Source: Cricetomys ansorgei (lineage: Eukaryota > Chordata > Mammalia > Rodentia > Nesomyidae). Taken from it: a stretch of DNA of 64,000 nt. Shown here piece after piece: positions 1 through 10,739 of the stretch. The notes beneath the pieces are model-generated. The model ran no database searches and was not told where the DNA came from. It worked only from the letters and a program-made list of their open reading frames with translations. Location: the NCBI GenBank assembly GCA_026225945.1, contig JAMJFZ010000289.1, forward strand, positions 1,728,001 to 1,792,000, read 5' to 3'. The position numbers and the translations under genes are program-made. How positions within the stretch are numbered: the first letter of the stretch is position 1; every line of letters starts with the position of its first letter.

Positions 1-1145
1 GCATTTTCTTAACATGGATCGGTTGGCAGCCTTGATTTTGAGACAATCATGACAGGAGATGGAATGGGGCATGGAACAGATTCCAATAGGAAAGGACCGA
101 CAACTGTCTGGAAAAGCAGTGTGACCAGGGAAGTCTGTAAACTGGGACCCAGGGAAAAACCGTGAGGGCCCATGGGAGATTGAAGCACTGGGCCCTGAAA
201 GCAAAGATGGTTCTGTGCCAAGTTCTGACTGCAGACACTTGCCTCAGGCAGGCACTGTTAGCACTTCGAGTCCCATTAGAGGAGCTTTATCTTCCAGCAG
301 ATGGTGGCTTCATTGATGACAAAGAAAACAATAGAGGTAGCAGGAAAGATGGCCAGGTCTGGCTTCAAAGAGACAAACACCCAAGGGAAAAGTTCCTAAT
401 GTTTCTTGGGAATGAATTACTGAAAGAAAGAAAAAAAAATCTTTAAATGGAAATGATGCAACGATATAATTTATTTAAGAGAATAAATATTATTGAATGT
501 TTGATCACTTTGCTCCTCTCAGACTGCCTCTGTTTGAGAAAGTAGATTCAGGAATGTATTTCATTTGAATGAAAAGGTGTCCTACATTAGAACATGTTTT
601 TACGTGGGATGCGCTCCGTGTCTGATAGGACTAACCTTAGTGGCAGTTTGAGAAGGTGTCAGAGAATAGAGTATTTAAGTTGAGAGATAAGACTTCAGTC
701 ATCTCAGTAAGAATTTGTCTCTTGTTTGAAAAACTTATATGTCATCAGAAAAATGTATAATCTATGTTTAGCTATTTTATAAAAGTAGACCTACATTTAA
801 AAACTTAATCTTATGTAGTTTATTGCAAAAGCCTTACAAAGAAACATTACATGCAGAAATTAACCAATCTGGAAGCAGTTCATCTCGATGATGAATACGA
901 TACAGGATAAGATCCGAAGTTGTGGAATTCCACACTCGATTTTACACACACAAAAAAATTTTTTTTTGCATATGTTTACCATGAAAGCCAATAAATCCAC
1001 AACAGAATTGGAACTAGAAAGACAATTAGCTTTACATCCTCTTCTGAAACTTGTGTCCATTACATGGGATTTTTGTATTATATATCCAAGAAATCTAAAT
1101 TCTATAGAAATTAAATCAGTAGATTATAAAAACTTATCTGCTGCT
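1..1145. other. Unannotated sequence
   Basis: No repeat family, RNA gene or exon was recognised. Open frames reach at most about 103 codons (888-1199, plus strand), match no protein I know, and lack a codon pattern distinct from the surroundings. They are treated as chance. Confidence 0.5.
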
Positions 1146-1721
1146 TGTTTTGGGTTGAATCTGAAATGGCCCCCAAAGGCTCGTGTGTTAAAACTTTGAT
1201 CCCCACCTGATGATATTGTTAGGTGGCAAAAATATTAAAAAAGAGGGCATAGAATGGAGGTTCTCAGATGGCAACCCCTTTAGGGGTTGAATGACCCTTT
1301 CTTGGAAGTTTCTTAAGACTGTCTGCATATCAGATATTCACATTATGATTCATAACATTAGCAAAACTGCAGTTATGAAGTAGCAACTAAAATAACCTTT
1401 TGGCTGGGGGTCATCACAACGTGAGGAACTTTATGAAAGGGTAGCAGTCATTGGAAAGGTTGAGAACCACTGGCCTATAAGAAGAATGTTAAGTTATTGG
1501 GGGCTCATTCATGATGGGTATATTAGAATTCAGTCTGTTTTCCTTTCTTGCTTCATGTCCTGGCTATTTCCCTGTTTCCCTACCATGCTAGTAGGACTTG
1601 CTACATACTCTAAAGGATGGAGCCAAATGTCCATGTACTGAAACTCCTTAAGCAACTCTTCTTTTCCTCTAGTTAATTATCTCAGGCACTTTGTCAGAAT
1701 GAAGCAAAGTTCGATAGCACA
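1146..1721 (+). mobile_element. R5 MaLR-like LTR, copy 1, split by a hAT element
   Basis: It starts TGTTTTGGGTTGAATC, followed by the family's 'cccccaaaggctcgtgtgtt' region, and ends with an A-rich 'gagccaaa' segment and a 'tctcaggcactttgtcag' tail about where the family ends in CACA. The middle is interrupted by the URR1-like element at 1255-1472. The same family recurs at 6225-6589 and 58352-58712. ERVL-MaLR membership is inferred from resemblance to THE1/MST 3' ends, and the copy is very diverged. Confidence 0.55.
1255..1472. mobile_element. URR1-like non-autonomous hAT-Charlie element, copy 1
   Basis: The right end reads GGTTGAGAACCACTG and the left end carries a degraded GGTTCTCA, the Charlie terminal inverted repeat. 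The interior has the 'attatgattcataac' and 'cagttatgaagtagcaac' blocks typical of rodent URR1. Flanking 8-mers GCATAGAA (1247-1254) and GCCTATAA (1473-1480) agree at 6 of 8 positions, consistent with an old 8-bp hAT target duplication. It has no coding capacity. It lies inside an R5 LTR, so it is younger than that LTR. Confidence 0.85.
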
Positions 1722-1736
1722 TTCACACAGGTACCT

Positions 1737-2095
1737 GTGGTGCTTAATATTGTCAAATTGACAGGATATAGAATCACGTAAGAGGCAAATATCTAGACAT
1801 GTGTGTGAGGGACTTTCTAGACTAGGTTAACCTGGGTGAGACACTGTAGTGCCACTGAACATGACACTGTTCTGTAGTCCTGGAGTTCTAGGTTGAAAAA
1901 AAGATGAAAAAGCAAGCTGAGCACCAGCTTTTATGAGTCTCTGCTTCCTGACTACAGATAAAATGTGACCAGCTGCCTCCCACTCCTGCTGTGGTGATTT
2001 CCCCACTGTGATGGACCTGGAGCCAACATAAACCTTCCTTTCCTCTGATTGCTTTTACTAGGCATTTTGACAGAGTGAGAAAAATAACTAATACA
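1737..2095 (+). mobile_element. R4 MaLR-like LTR, copy 1
   Basis: It begins near TGTGGTGCTTAATATTGTC and ends AACTAATACA. It contains the family's 'gagggactttctagactagg' block, 'gctgagcaccagc', 'gatggacctggagccaac' and an AAACCTTCC stretch where the polyadenylation region lies. Other R4 copies occur at 38951-39304 (minus), 39347-39480, 52674-52925 (minus) and 52926-54134. ERVL-MaLR membership is inferred from the terminus. Confidence 0.6.
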
Positions 2096-2178
2096 GAATT
2101 GGCTTCATATACACAGAGATGGAAATATTACAACTTGTAGACATTTCATTAGCATATGATCATGTGTGTCTATATATG

Positions 2179-2210
<32 letters not shown>

Positions 2211-2544
2211 TTAACAACTAAGTCTGCTTACTTCAGATGCTCTCGTGACTAGCCTAGATCCACCTGCAAACCCGGCCAGGATTGAATCAGTGCAAGTTTC
2301 AGGATTCTCTCCCCCGTCACTAACACCAGCTGTTGGTTTCTTTGACTTCTGAGGTTTGACCTGCTTTTTTGATTTCATAGCGGAATCTCCTCCATTCTTA
2401 TTCCATCTGCATCTGGCTTCCATTTCATCTGTGCTTTCCGGGCACTCCCAATGCTTCCTTCATGTTGTTTGTCAAACATGTCTACACCTCCCTGATCCTG
2501 TCTCTAAGTCTGGTTCTGAGAATTATCCTGGGGTGGTGAGCACA
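2096..2544. other. Unannotated sequence with a GT microsatellite
   Basis: Apart from the (GT)n run at 2181-2207, nothing was recognised. Small open frames on both strands (up to about 106 codons) run into the neighbouring SINE and look fortuitous. Confidence 0.5.
2181..2207 (+). repeat. (GT)n microsatellite
   Basis: An uninterrupted GT run of about 27 bases. Confidence 0.95.
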
Positions 2545-2845
2545 TGGAACGTCTGTGTGTGTGAGTGTGTGTGTGTGTGTGTGTCCATGTGGAGGGCAGA
2601 CGTTATCAACGAGTGTCTTTCTCAATTGCTTTCCAACTTATTGAGAAAATGTCTCATTGAGCCTGGAACTCACTGACTTAGCTAACTGGTTGTTGACCAG
2701 CAAGGCCTAGGGATCCTCCTGTCTCTAACGCCCCTGTGCTGGGATTACAGGCGGCGATAGCCAAGCAGGGCTTCTTGCATGTGTGATAGGAATCCAAATT
2801 CAAGTTCTTATGCTTGCACAAGCGCCTTACCCACTGGAATGTCTT
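2545..2845 (-). mobile_element. B4 SINE (tRNA-like head fused to a B1-like body)
   Basis: Read on the plus strand, the order is the reverse complement of B4: a TG-rich tail (2555-2583), 'catgtggagggcagacgt', the 'gagcctggaactcactga' body block, 'agggatcctcctgtctc', 'tgctgggattacagg', and then a degraded tRNA-derived head with 'gcttgcacaagcgccttacc'. A B1-only element would lack both the tRNA-like head and the extended tail. Confidence 0.8.
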
Positions 2846-2924
2846 TCCTTCAAGTGAACTGAACAGGAATCTAGGTGTTAATAAAGTGCATGGCTTTGCT
2901 GGAGTAACTGTCTCCTTCCTTTTC

Positions 2925-3474
2925 CCCTCCCTCCCTTCCTTCCTTCCTTCCTTCCTTCCTTCCTTCTTTTCTTCCCTCCTTTCCTTTCCTTTCCTTTCCT
3001 TTCCTTTCCTTTCCTTTCCTTTCCTTTCCTTTCCTTTCCTTTCCTTTCCTTTCCTTTCCTTTCCTTTCCTTTCCTTTCCTTTCCTTTCCTTTCCTTTCCT
3101 TTTTCCTTTCCTTTCCTTTCCTTTCCTTTTTCCTTTCCTTTCCTTTCCTTTCCTTTTTCCTTTCCTTTCCTTTCCTTTCCTTTCCTTTCCTTTCCTTTCC
3201 TTTCCTTTCCTTTCCTTTCCTTTCCTTTCCTTTCCTTTCCTTTCCTTTCCTTTCCTTTTTCCTTTCCTTTCCTTTCCTTTCCTTTCCTTTCCTTTCCTTT
3301 CCTTTCCTTTCCTTTCCTTTCCTTTCCTTTCCTTTCCTTTCCTTTCCTTTCCTTTCCTTTCCTTTCCTTTCCTTCTTTCCTTTCCTTCCTCCCTCCTTCC
3401 CTCCCTCCTTCCCTCCCTCCCTCCCTCCTTCCCTTCTTTCCTTTCTTCCTTCCTTCCCTCCTTCCTTCCTTTCC
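2925..3474. repeat. Large polypyrimidine array, mainly (TTTCC)n with (CTTC)n flanks
   Basis: About 550 bases contain almost only C and T on the plus strand. The core (about 2972-3375) is TTTCC pentamers, flanked by CCTT/CTTC tetramers at 2925-2970 and 3370-3474. TTTTT interruptions at 3100, 3127, 3154 and 3256 break the pentamer phase, the first three exactly 27 bases apart. Long open frames of Lys/Glu/Gly or Phe/Leu/Ser/Pro across it are products of the repeat, not genes. Confidence 0.98.
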
Positions 3475-3509
3475 AGAGACACAGAGTCATTAGAATATGA
3501 ATATAGCAA

Positions 3510-3683
3510 TTTATGAATATGAAATTATAGATATATGAAAGGAACTTACTACGCAGGCTTATCCAGTGATGAAGGCTGAGAAGTCCGAAGGGAGTCAGCA
3601 CAGAAGCTGGAGAACCAAGAGATTCAAAAGCATGATATAATCTAAGTCTATATAGTATATATACTAGTATGTATATGTGTATG

Positions 3684-3728
<45 letters not shown>

Positions 3729-4091
3729 TACATATAGCATGTATAGTAGTATATATAGTATATATAGTCTAAGCCTGAGAACTTGGGAGGCTGATGGTTC
3801 CCTGGTCCATCTGTTGATAAAAACTTAAGAAACTGGTAGAAGCCTCAGAGCTCAAAGACAAGAGAACTTAGAACCCCAATATATCCAGGCAGGAGAAGAA
3901 GGTTGCCTCTAATCAAGGAGAGACCAATAGTGGAATATTTCTTTTCTCTTCCTGTTTGCTTCATCTAGGCCATCAACTGGATGGATGTGCTCTTAGTCCG
4001 AATCACCCTCGAGACACATCCAGAATAATGTGTTGCCATCTCTCATCCTTCATTTCAGTCAAGCGACACCTGAAAATAACTATCACAACAC
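3510..4091 (-). mobile_element. R8 ancient LTR-like repeat
   Basis: On the plus strand it contains 'gaaggctgagaagtcc', 'gcctgagaac', 'gaccaatagtgg', 'caactggatggatg', 'cacatccagaataatgtg' and ends 'aataactatcacaac'. The reverse complement starts TGTGATAGTTATTTTCAGG and runs parallel to a mammal-wide LTR I recognise but cannot name. R6 at 16019-16508 appears to be a younger relative. A (CA)n/(TA) tract interrupts it. Confidence 0.5.
3688..3726 (+). repeat. (CA)n microsatellite in TA-rich surroundings
   Basis: An uninterrupted CA run, flanked on both sides (about 3650-3690 and 3727-3770) by TATA/TATG sequence. It lies within the R8 repeat. Confidence 0.95.
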
Positions 4092-4858
4092 TTATGGGGG
4101 GGTCACATTAACTCTTTGAGAAGATGGATAGAGTGAGATGGGGCATATCAGCAGGAATTTGATAATCTGAAAAGGAAGAAGTGGATATTATTGGTGAGGG
4201 AAATAGGCCAGTTGGCCTCAGCAATAGTGGCTCTGAAGAATATGTGGTTCTTGATGCTGTACCACATGGGAGAAGAGTGGGAGACTGTGGCCAAAAGAAG
4301 GTAGGGACTGGCTATGATGAGCCCCGACTGTCATGCCAAGAACCTTGATCTTTGCTCAGAGCGTACCTCATGTTGAAGTTACTAACCAAGAGGGTTGATC
4401 TGACGATCCTTTCAGCTTACTATAAAAGTGTAGGATCATGCATAACAAATGAGAAAACCTTTAGAAGAAAATGTCTAAGAGACTCTTAGGCCAAATTAGT
4501 TTTAGCTAATTAACCTAAACATGGATGAATGACCAACATGTACTTTTCTATCTTTTAGTGTGGCACCGTGTGAGTTACTACTGTGCAGCAGAAAGTGCTT
4601 ATTGATCAAACAAAAATATCAGCCCTCAGGAATCCATTTTGAAATGATTAATAAAAAAAAAAACACCATTGATAAAGGTTCCAGTTATATGAGTCAGCAG
4701 TAATAAGAGCATATAATTCTCATGCTCTTTGCATTTATGCAAAAGTAGAAAGTCTTAAACAATATCCACCAGTAACTACAGCTATGCAAAAGTATAAACA
4801 AAGTACTTTCCTAATTGGTGAATATAGTCAAAATATAGCTTAAAATAGTATTAAACTA
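4092..4858. other. Unannotated sequence
   Basis: No repeat or exon was recognised. There is no open frame of 60 codons or more. It becomes more AT-rich towards the right. Confidence 0.45.
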
Positions 4859-5238
4859 TGTCAGTTAGCTTTCCATTATTGTTACAAATATCTGAGATGG
4901 TCAACACAATGAGACAAGTTTAATTTTGGCTCATAGCGTCGGAGGTATCAGGTGACAGCTGACTGGCCCATTGCTCTTGAGTCCATTTCCAGGCGTCACA
5001 TCATCGTGGACATTGTGTAACAGAGCAAAGCGGTCATGTCACGGTTGTGAAGAGAAGTGATGGAGGGAAACGGGGAGAGGCTCAGGTCCCAGTATCTACT
5101 TCAAGAGCACATCCTCCAATAACTACAAGAAGCTTACCAGGCTTCATCTCTTAGATGTCCCATCGCCTGTTAATGTTATCATGGGCTGGAGACCTTTAGC
5201 GCAGACCTTGAAGGGCCATTTACACTTTCCCAAACTGT
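4859..5238 (-). mobile_element. R7 LTR-like repeat
   Basis: The plus strand starts TGTCAGTTAGCTTTCCATTA, followed by 'aaatatctgagatggtcaac', 'ttttggctcatag', 'cccattgctcttgag' and 'ccaataactacaagaagc'. The order matches a family whose reverse-complement 3' end resembles MaLR LTRs, so the sense strand is probably minus. The copy is diverged, and the family is identified by block order only. Confidence 0.5.
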
Positions 5239-6224
5239 AAGACAAACTTTTCAGTTCATGGATTTTTCTGTCCTCTTTGTAAACCTGCCCTATTTTTTAA
5301 TTGAGGTTGAAAATGTTCAAAACAGAGGCATGATTGATATATATTTTGTATATTGCAATCGTGTACTTCTCCATCTTTGCAATTGTTATTTAAGAAAATT
5401 CTAAAGAGACAGGCCTACATAATAAAAACGCACAGATTGTGACACAAACATTTCCATTAAGTATGAAGGCTGAGGTTCTTTTAAACACGCCGCAATTTAC
5501 CACAGTTCTTTCACACAGTCATCCCCAAAGAGGGAAAGCAGTTTTCAGCCTCTGAGAATAGTTTCTGAAGTACTATTTGAAGACTCAAAATATTTCTCAA
5601 ATCACCAAAAAATTATTTTTTCCACATCAATAATTTATAGCTTAGTAAAAGATTACTATTTGGGGGTTATGCAAATTAGGAATATTTACTAATTCAGACA
5701 ATGTTTATAAATAATTTCATACATAATAAATGAAATATAAAAACCATTTGATTTACCTTTTTAATTTCCAAGGTCATACTCACCAAGAAGATGGAATTAG
5801 GTTAATAGCTTTGAAATTAAGAGTCTGCATTTTTAAATCAAAGGGTTAAGTAATAACAAAATGTTCCAAATGCTTTCAGCTTTTGTTCATAGAAATGAAT
5901 ACTAGGAACATCTCTAACATGTTTTCTCTTATAAAATTAGTGCCATTTATAATGATTTGTGCTTTAGATATGATAAATAGTATCCATTTATATCTTAAAA
6001 CATAAATACACCAAGTAAAAATATTCTTAAAAAGCAATCTAAAATTCAGTAATTTAATTAAACAAAATAGCCCCCGTATTCCTATCCTTCTTTTCATGGT
6101 TAACTTAGTTTTTCTATATCATGAAATCTTTGACCCACGGTTTTGTTGTCTAGGGTAGTGCTGTACCCTAGTCCCCAGTAGAATTAGCGTTTTAATCCAT
6201 CTTCTGAGAGTGAAGGTTGCAAAG
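5239..6224. other. AT-rich unannotated sequence
   Basis: Very AT-rich, especially 5560-6110. No repeat family, RNA gene or exon was recognised. Short open frames on the minus strand (for example 73 codons at 5876-6097) are rich in Ile, Phe and Leu, as expected of AT-rich chance frames. Confidence 0.45.
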
Positions 6225-6589
6225 GTTGACAGCTAAAACCATGTGGTCATTTCAGAGACATGTGTCTCCCAGTGACTCAGGTATTTGAACACTTGGCCCT
6301 AGTTCTGCGATTCTTTGGGGAGGCTATGGAACTTTTAGGACTCTTCCTGGACAAATACATCACTGGGGGCAGGCTTTGTGAATTTATAGCCTCACCCCGC
6401 TCCCAGTGTACTCTCTGCCTTCTTTGTGTGGTTAGAGATGTGCTTTCTCAGCATCCTGCTACCTGCTGCCAAGCCTTCCCTGCCATTATGCACTAACCCT
6501 CTGAAGCCATAAGCCAAAATAAACCCTTTCTTCCAGAAGTTGCCTCTGTTTGTGCTGTTTAGTCACAGCCACAAGAAGTAACTAGTACA
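6225..6589 (+). mobile_element. R5 MaLR-like LTR, copy 2
   Basis: It contains 'tatttgaacacttggccct', 'ttctttggggaggctatgga', 'cactgggggcaggctttg', 'aagccaaaataaaccc' (AATAAA at 6518-6523) and ends AAGTAACTAGTACA. AATAAA about 70 bases before a CTAATACA-type terminus is the expected LTR layout. An open frame at 6260-6496 runs through it and is not a gene. Confidence 0.65.
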
Positions 6590-6999
6590 GTTGTCCTCCG
6601 GGAGTGAGTCGCCTGACTCAAGAGTTACCATTCTTGCTATGGCTGTAACCAACATCACAACCCTGGTTAACAAGAAGACAAAAGTCTAGTCTCCTTGTCT
6701 CAATTTGAGAAATCTTGGAGTGACTTCCAGATTTGAAGATTTCCGTGGAATTTCTGATCACAACATCACAGTTCAGTTTCAGTCCCCCTAGCCTTCACAA
6801 GTGAGGATCCCAAGAGTACCTTCTAATAAATCACTCTGATGAAAAAAGCTCAGCTTCTGTCTATTGCTGTGATATAAGTTTTGTAACTGTGGGCTCCTAG
6901 GAAATAAGATAAAATAAAATAAAATAAATAATAAAACAAAATAAAATAACAAGTTAAACACTTTCTTACTCCCAGAGGAAGAACCAGTATTCAAGAGCA
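6590..6999. other. Unannotated sequence with an (AAAAT)n run
   Basis: Nothing was recognised except the AAAAT/AAATA-type run at about 6905-6950. Confidence 0.5.
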
Positions 7000-8280
7000 T
7001 AAAATGTTAAATACTTGCTGTCTGGGACCCACTTATGGTCTTCTGGGCTGCAAGGAGCTAGATCAGTCACTCTTCTCTGGACCTGTCATTCACAGTGTAT
7101 TCAGCTTGTCTGTTGGGCTCAGGGTAGTTCCACTTTACAGCTTCTGTTGTTATTGGCAGTTGTTCCATGATATTGGCATCTCTGAAATGCTCCTGCTACA
7201 GCTGGGTTGCCTGTTCATCAGTAGCTTGGGATCTCTTCAGGAAAACTAACCCTGCTACATGGTGCCAAGACTAACTCTATGACTCCTTCAATCCGGGGCT
7301 TCAGCTGGAACTGGGGTTGCACCTTCACCAAAGGCCTCCTCTGACCTCTCACAATGCTAAGTCTCAGCTACTCTCCATAATCCCTGCATGTCTTCAAACC
7401 TCCTGGGAGACTCATATGCATTAGCAACTTCAGCTGCCAGCATAAGGCATCTTCAGCCTCCTCTGGACTATTGCTTCTGTGTGCTGACCTTTGTGAAGTA
7501 TACTTAGAAGATTTTATCTCAGTGATGCTGGTTGCTTTTTAATCATACCTTCTTTAGCCCCAGATGACCATTATCTATTGTCCCAGCAAAGCAAAGTTTT
7601 CACTTCCTAGATTCTTAATTAAAGTATCAATAGTCCTCATATAGTCTTTAAGGGACTCTCAAGCTTCCTTTTGGGACTGCATGAGCCAGGCCTGCTACAT
7701 CTGTACCTCTCTCATCATTATATTCCAAGACTTAACAACAGCTTATCAGCTTCTCCAGCCTGGAGGTGAAGAGCCAAAGTCCTTCCCACTCTTGCTACCT
7801 ACCAATTTCTATCATAGTCATCACACTTTCCTGAGATCTAGAGAGCTCAACAGAAAACAAGGGGAAAAATACCTACCCAACAAAGATCAGATAAGACAAT
7901 TTCTATCTCAGATAAGGTTTCTATTGTTGTGATAAGACACCATGATCATCTTATACTCCATTACTGAGGGGAGTCAGGACAGGAACTCAAGCAAGGCAGG
8001 AACCTGGAGACAGGAATTGATGCAGATGCCACGGAGGAGGGCTGCTTACTGGCTTGCTCCCCATAGTTTGATCAGCCTGCTTTCTTATATATCCAGGGAC
8101 CACCTGTGCATTGGCCCACCACTCACGATGTGGTTGGTCCTCTCACATCAATCAAAATTAAGAAAATGCACCATAGGCTTACTCTCCAGCCAATCTGGTG
8201 GCGACATTTTCTCAATTGAGATTCCCTGTTTCAAAATGACTCTAGCTTGTGTCAAGTCGACAAAAACCTATCCTGGCACA
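7000..8280 (-). mobile_element. R1 MaLR-like element, copy 1 (internal part plus one LTR)
   Basis: Positions 7000-7803 match the internal region of R1 ('ttggcatctctgaaatgctc', 'caccttcaccaaaggcctcc', 'gcttctgtgtgctgacc', 'cagtgatgctggt'). Positions 7904-8280 are the terminal repeat: TATCTCAGATAAGGTTTC, 'gtgataagacaccatgatc', 'caggaactcaagcaaggcag', 'tctagcttgtgtcaag', ending CCTGGCACA. In sense (minus) the LTR reads TGTGCC... to ...CTNAGACA-like. The second LTR is missing on the left. An 83-bp L1 fragment sits at the internal/LTR junction. Confidence 0.65.
7814..7896 (+). mobile_element. 83-bp L1 5'-region fragment with an 11-bp flanking duplication
   Basis: It aligns, with about a dozen differences and no large gap, to 10327-10410 inside the L1 of this window (shared 'atcacactttcctgagatct' and 'agagag...caacagaaa' blocks). 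The flanks CAATTTCTATC at 7803-7813 and 7897-7907 are identical. The rest of R1 continues on both sides, so this is an insertion. L1 insertions normally keep the 3' end and this one does not. Confidence 0.75.
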
Positions 8281-8420
8281 ACATCTCAGAATGTTAGTGA
8301 CAAAAACAAAAACAAACAAAACAAATCAGAAGGACTGTTGGTGCCAAGGAGAGTCAAAGGAAGAACATCTTGAAATTTATCTTGAAGCAGGATCGTAGCA
8401 AGTTCTAAGGCCTGAACTAG

Positions 8421-8735
8421 GTACTTTCATCTCCTGGTTCACATATTAAAGCCATCACCTCACTGTGATTGTATTTGGAGATAGGGATTTTAGGAGATGT
8501 CTAAATTTAAATGAGCTCATGAGGGTGGGATTCTAATCTCAGAGGACTGCTGGCCTACATAAAAAGTGAGTTTCCCCTCCTTCTGCCTGTCTTTCCCTCC
8601 ATCTTAACTCCTTCACTCATTTCTTGTGGAAACACTGTGAGAAGACAGATGGCTGTCTGTAAGCTTGTATACAATCCTTCTCCAGACTAAACTATTGATT
8701 TTGGTGTGCTGATTTCAGACATTTAGACTATAGAA
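8421..8735 (+). mobile_element. MLT1-type MaLR LTR
   Basis: It carries 'gtgattgtatttggagatag', 'aatgagctcatgagggtgg', a weak 'taatctcagaggactgctgg' match and 'agaagacagatggctgtctg', in MLT1A/MLT1 order. The end is too diverged to place a target duplication. Flanking 8281-8420 holds nothing recognised. Confidence 0.7.
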
Positions 8736-9699
8736 ATTACTGTGGGGAAGTTGCTGTGTGTCGTTTAGTTTACCTAGTGAGTGGTATATTTTATGAAATT
8801 TCAAGCAGAGTCAAACAACTGATTTTTTAAAATCCTAGAAACAGTAGAGGGGAGTGGTTAAAACTTGTACTACTAATACTAAAAAATTCAAATGGAGTTC
8901 TGCTGATTGAGAGTGAACTACCAGTCAATGTAAGTGTTTGGATGGCTTCAGGGAAGTAATGTCTAGAAGGCCTTTGCATTCAGATTATTTTTTCTGACAG
9001 TCACTGATACATTAGTGAAAACAGTCAGACTTCTGGGCAGTTAGCCGGAAAAGTGATGCAAGGCATAGAAACTAGATAGTTTCTCGATGGCATATCTAGA
9101 AGCAGATGAAAAGTCTTATTTAAATGATAGTCAGATCCAGAAAACTGTCATTCTCAACAAGCAGATCTGCTACTTAATGCCAAGGCCCAGGATATAGCTT
9201 CAAGAATTAGATCCTAAGAATCGAGACGAGATCTGCAATCTGGAAGATCTTTAATTACCACATACCTTGGGTCCCCTTCAAAGTGGATCATTTTTCTATT
9301 TAAAAGTGTATCTTCCCTTGCTTAGTTGAAGAGGCGTTTAAGAAGCTCTAGTCTGGAAATACAGCGTGTGTTTCTCTTAGCATCTAGCCCTATTTTTTTC
9401 CACTGGCATGAAAATAATTATTTTCATCTCATAGCAATGCCCAATTATAAGGACGCTAAGCCTAATGGTGGAAAGAAACCACATCATAAAATGAATGCAG
9501 GACCAAACTAACATTTGGTTTAGATAGCAATTAAAACTTTTAGTTTGATATTAAAGATGGATACTTGAAATCCGACAATGGACACTTTAGTAATATGAGA
9601 TAAATAACTTATGATAGAGTGAATTTTGCATCCTGGAAATCATCTTAGTATGGAGTTAGAAAAAGTGAGAGCACAGACAGAGTTAAGAAGAACTACTAG
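8736..9699. other. Unannotated sequence
   Basis: No repeat or exon was recognised. It contains a perfect 20-bp palindrome at 9408-9427. The one open frame of note (61 codons, 9326-9511) is unrecognised. Confidence 0.45.
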
Positions 9700-10401
9700 A
9701 ACTGGGATCCCTAGTGGACATACTCGACCGGTATGGACTGGTCTCAGTCAGGACGACCTGGACTCAGGTAGGTGATTTCCATTCTCCTTCTTGTCTGTCA
9801 TTCAATCACTCCAGTCTTCTCCCCAGTCCCTGTACAGAATAGGGGCCTCTCCTCTCTCTCACCCTCATCCCTCCCTCCCTCCTCCCATTTCCTGGGGACT
9901 CCACCCAACCTTGCTGTGGGCCCAGTTTTCCTCCCTTCTCTCATCTCTTTGTCAGTCCCCTATACCTAGAAACTCTCTCTACCCAGGATACCCAGTGGAC
10001 ACACCCAGCAGAGATTTGGTAGATGAAAAATGTTTTCTCTCCTGCCCTCTTTAATGAGCTCCCCATTCTCACCCTCAGCCCAATAACAAGCTGCTTACAG
10101 GTGTCATTGCTCCACCTCAACTTCATTCACTGAAGACTCCAACCTACTTGCAGGATCTCCTCCTTGCATCATACGTCCAACTCACTGTGGACCCCACTGG
10201 TACATGTGAACAGAATCCCCTGAGCTCTGCCCTGAAGCCTCACAGCTTCTTCTTCTTCTCTTCTCATCTATCTCTATTCTTTTCTGCCACCAACCATCCT
10301 GCAGACACACCCATACCAGGCAACTCATAGTTATCACACTTTCCTGAGATCTAGAGAGTACAACAGAAAGCACAGGGGAAAATACTTATACAACAAAGGC
10401 C

Positions 10402-10735
10402 AGATCAGACATCAACACCCCAAATCACTCAATTATCCCAGTTTCAGATACTTGGACACCAATGCAAAAACATAACCAATGACAGCCAGGATAATATCTG
10501 TTCACCTGAACCCAGTTGACCCTGAAAATGTAATATAACTAAGGCATAAGAAAAGGACTTTGAAATGGAAATTATGAAGATGTTCAAGGCTATTAAGGAG
10601 GGTACAAATAATGAAGTCTGTGAAAACACAAATAGTGAAATGAAATAATGAAAACATTTCGGGGCATAACAGTAGAAATAGGATCACTAAAGAAGGCCCA
10701 AACTGAGATACAACTGGAAATGAAAAGTTTATGAA
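10402..10735 (+). pseudogene. L1 ORF1 5'-part relic
   Basis: Blocks such as 'gacatcaacaccccaaatca', 'ggacaccaatgcaaaaacat' and 'gtctgtgaaaacacaaatag' match the beginning of the rodent L1 ORF1 region. The relic stops before the RNA-binding domain and is joined to ORF2 sequence near 10735-10745. It is disrupted and non-functional. Confidence 0.7.
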
Positions 10736-10739
10736 GTGA

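Noticed and set aside
3100..3260. Evenly spaced interruptions suggesting a CRISPR-like repeat-spacer layout
   Set aside because: Units and 'spacers' are the same TTTCC sequence, and the DNA is mammalian. It is a higher-order satellite pattern.
2678..3724. 348-codon minus-strand frame rich in Lys, Glu and Gly, and the related 228- and 212-codon frames
   Set aside because: They are translations of the TTTCC/CTTC array in different frames. Absence of stops follows from the repeat unit.
7942..8373. 143-codon plus-strand frame, and similar frames at 40006-40335 and 41926-42282
   Set aside because: All three run through R1 LTR sequence, which is non-coding, and the homologous stretches in other R1 copies are not open.
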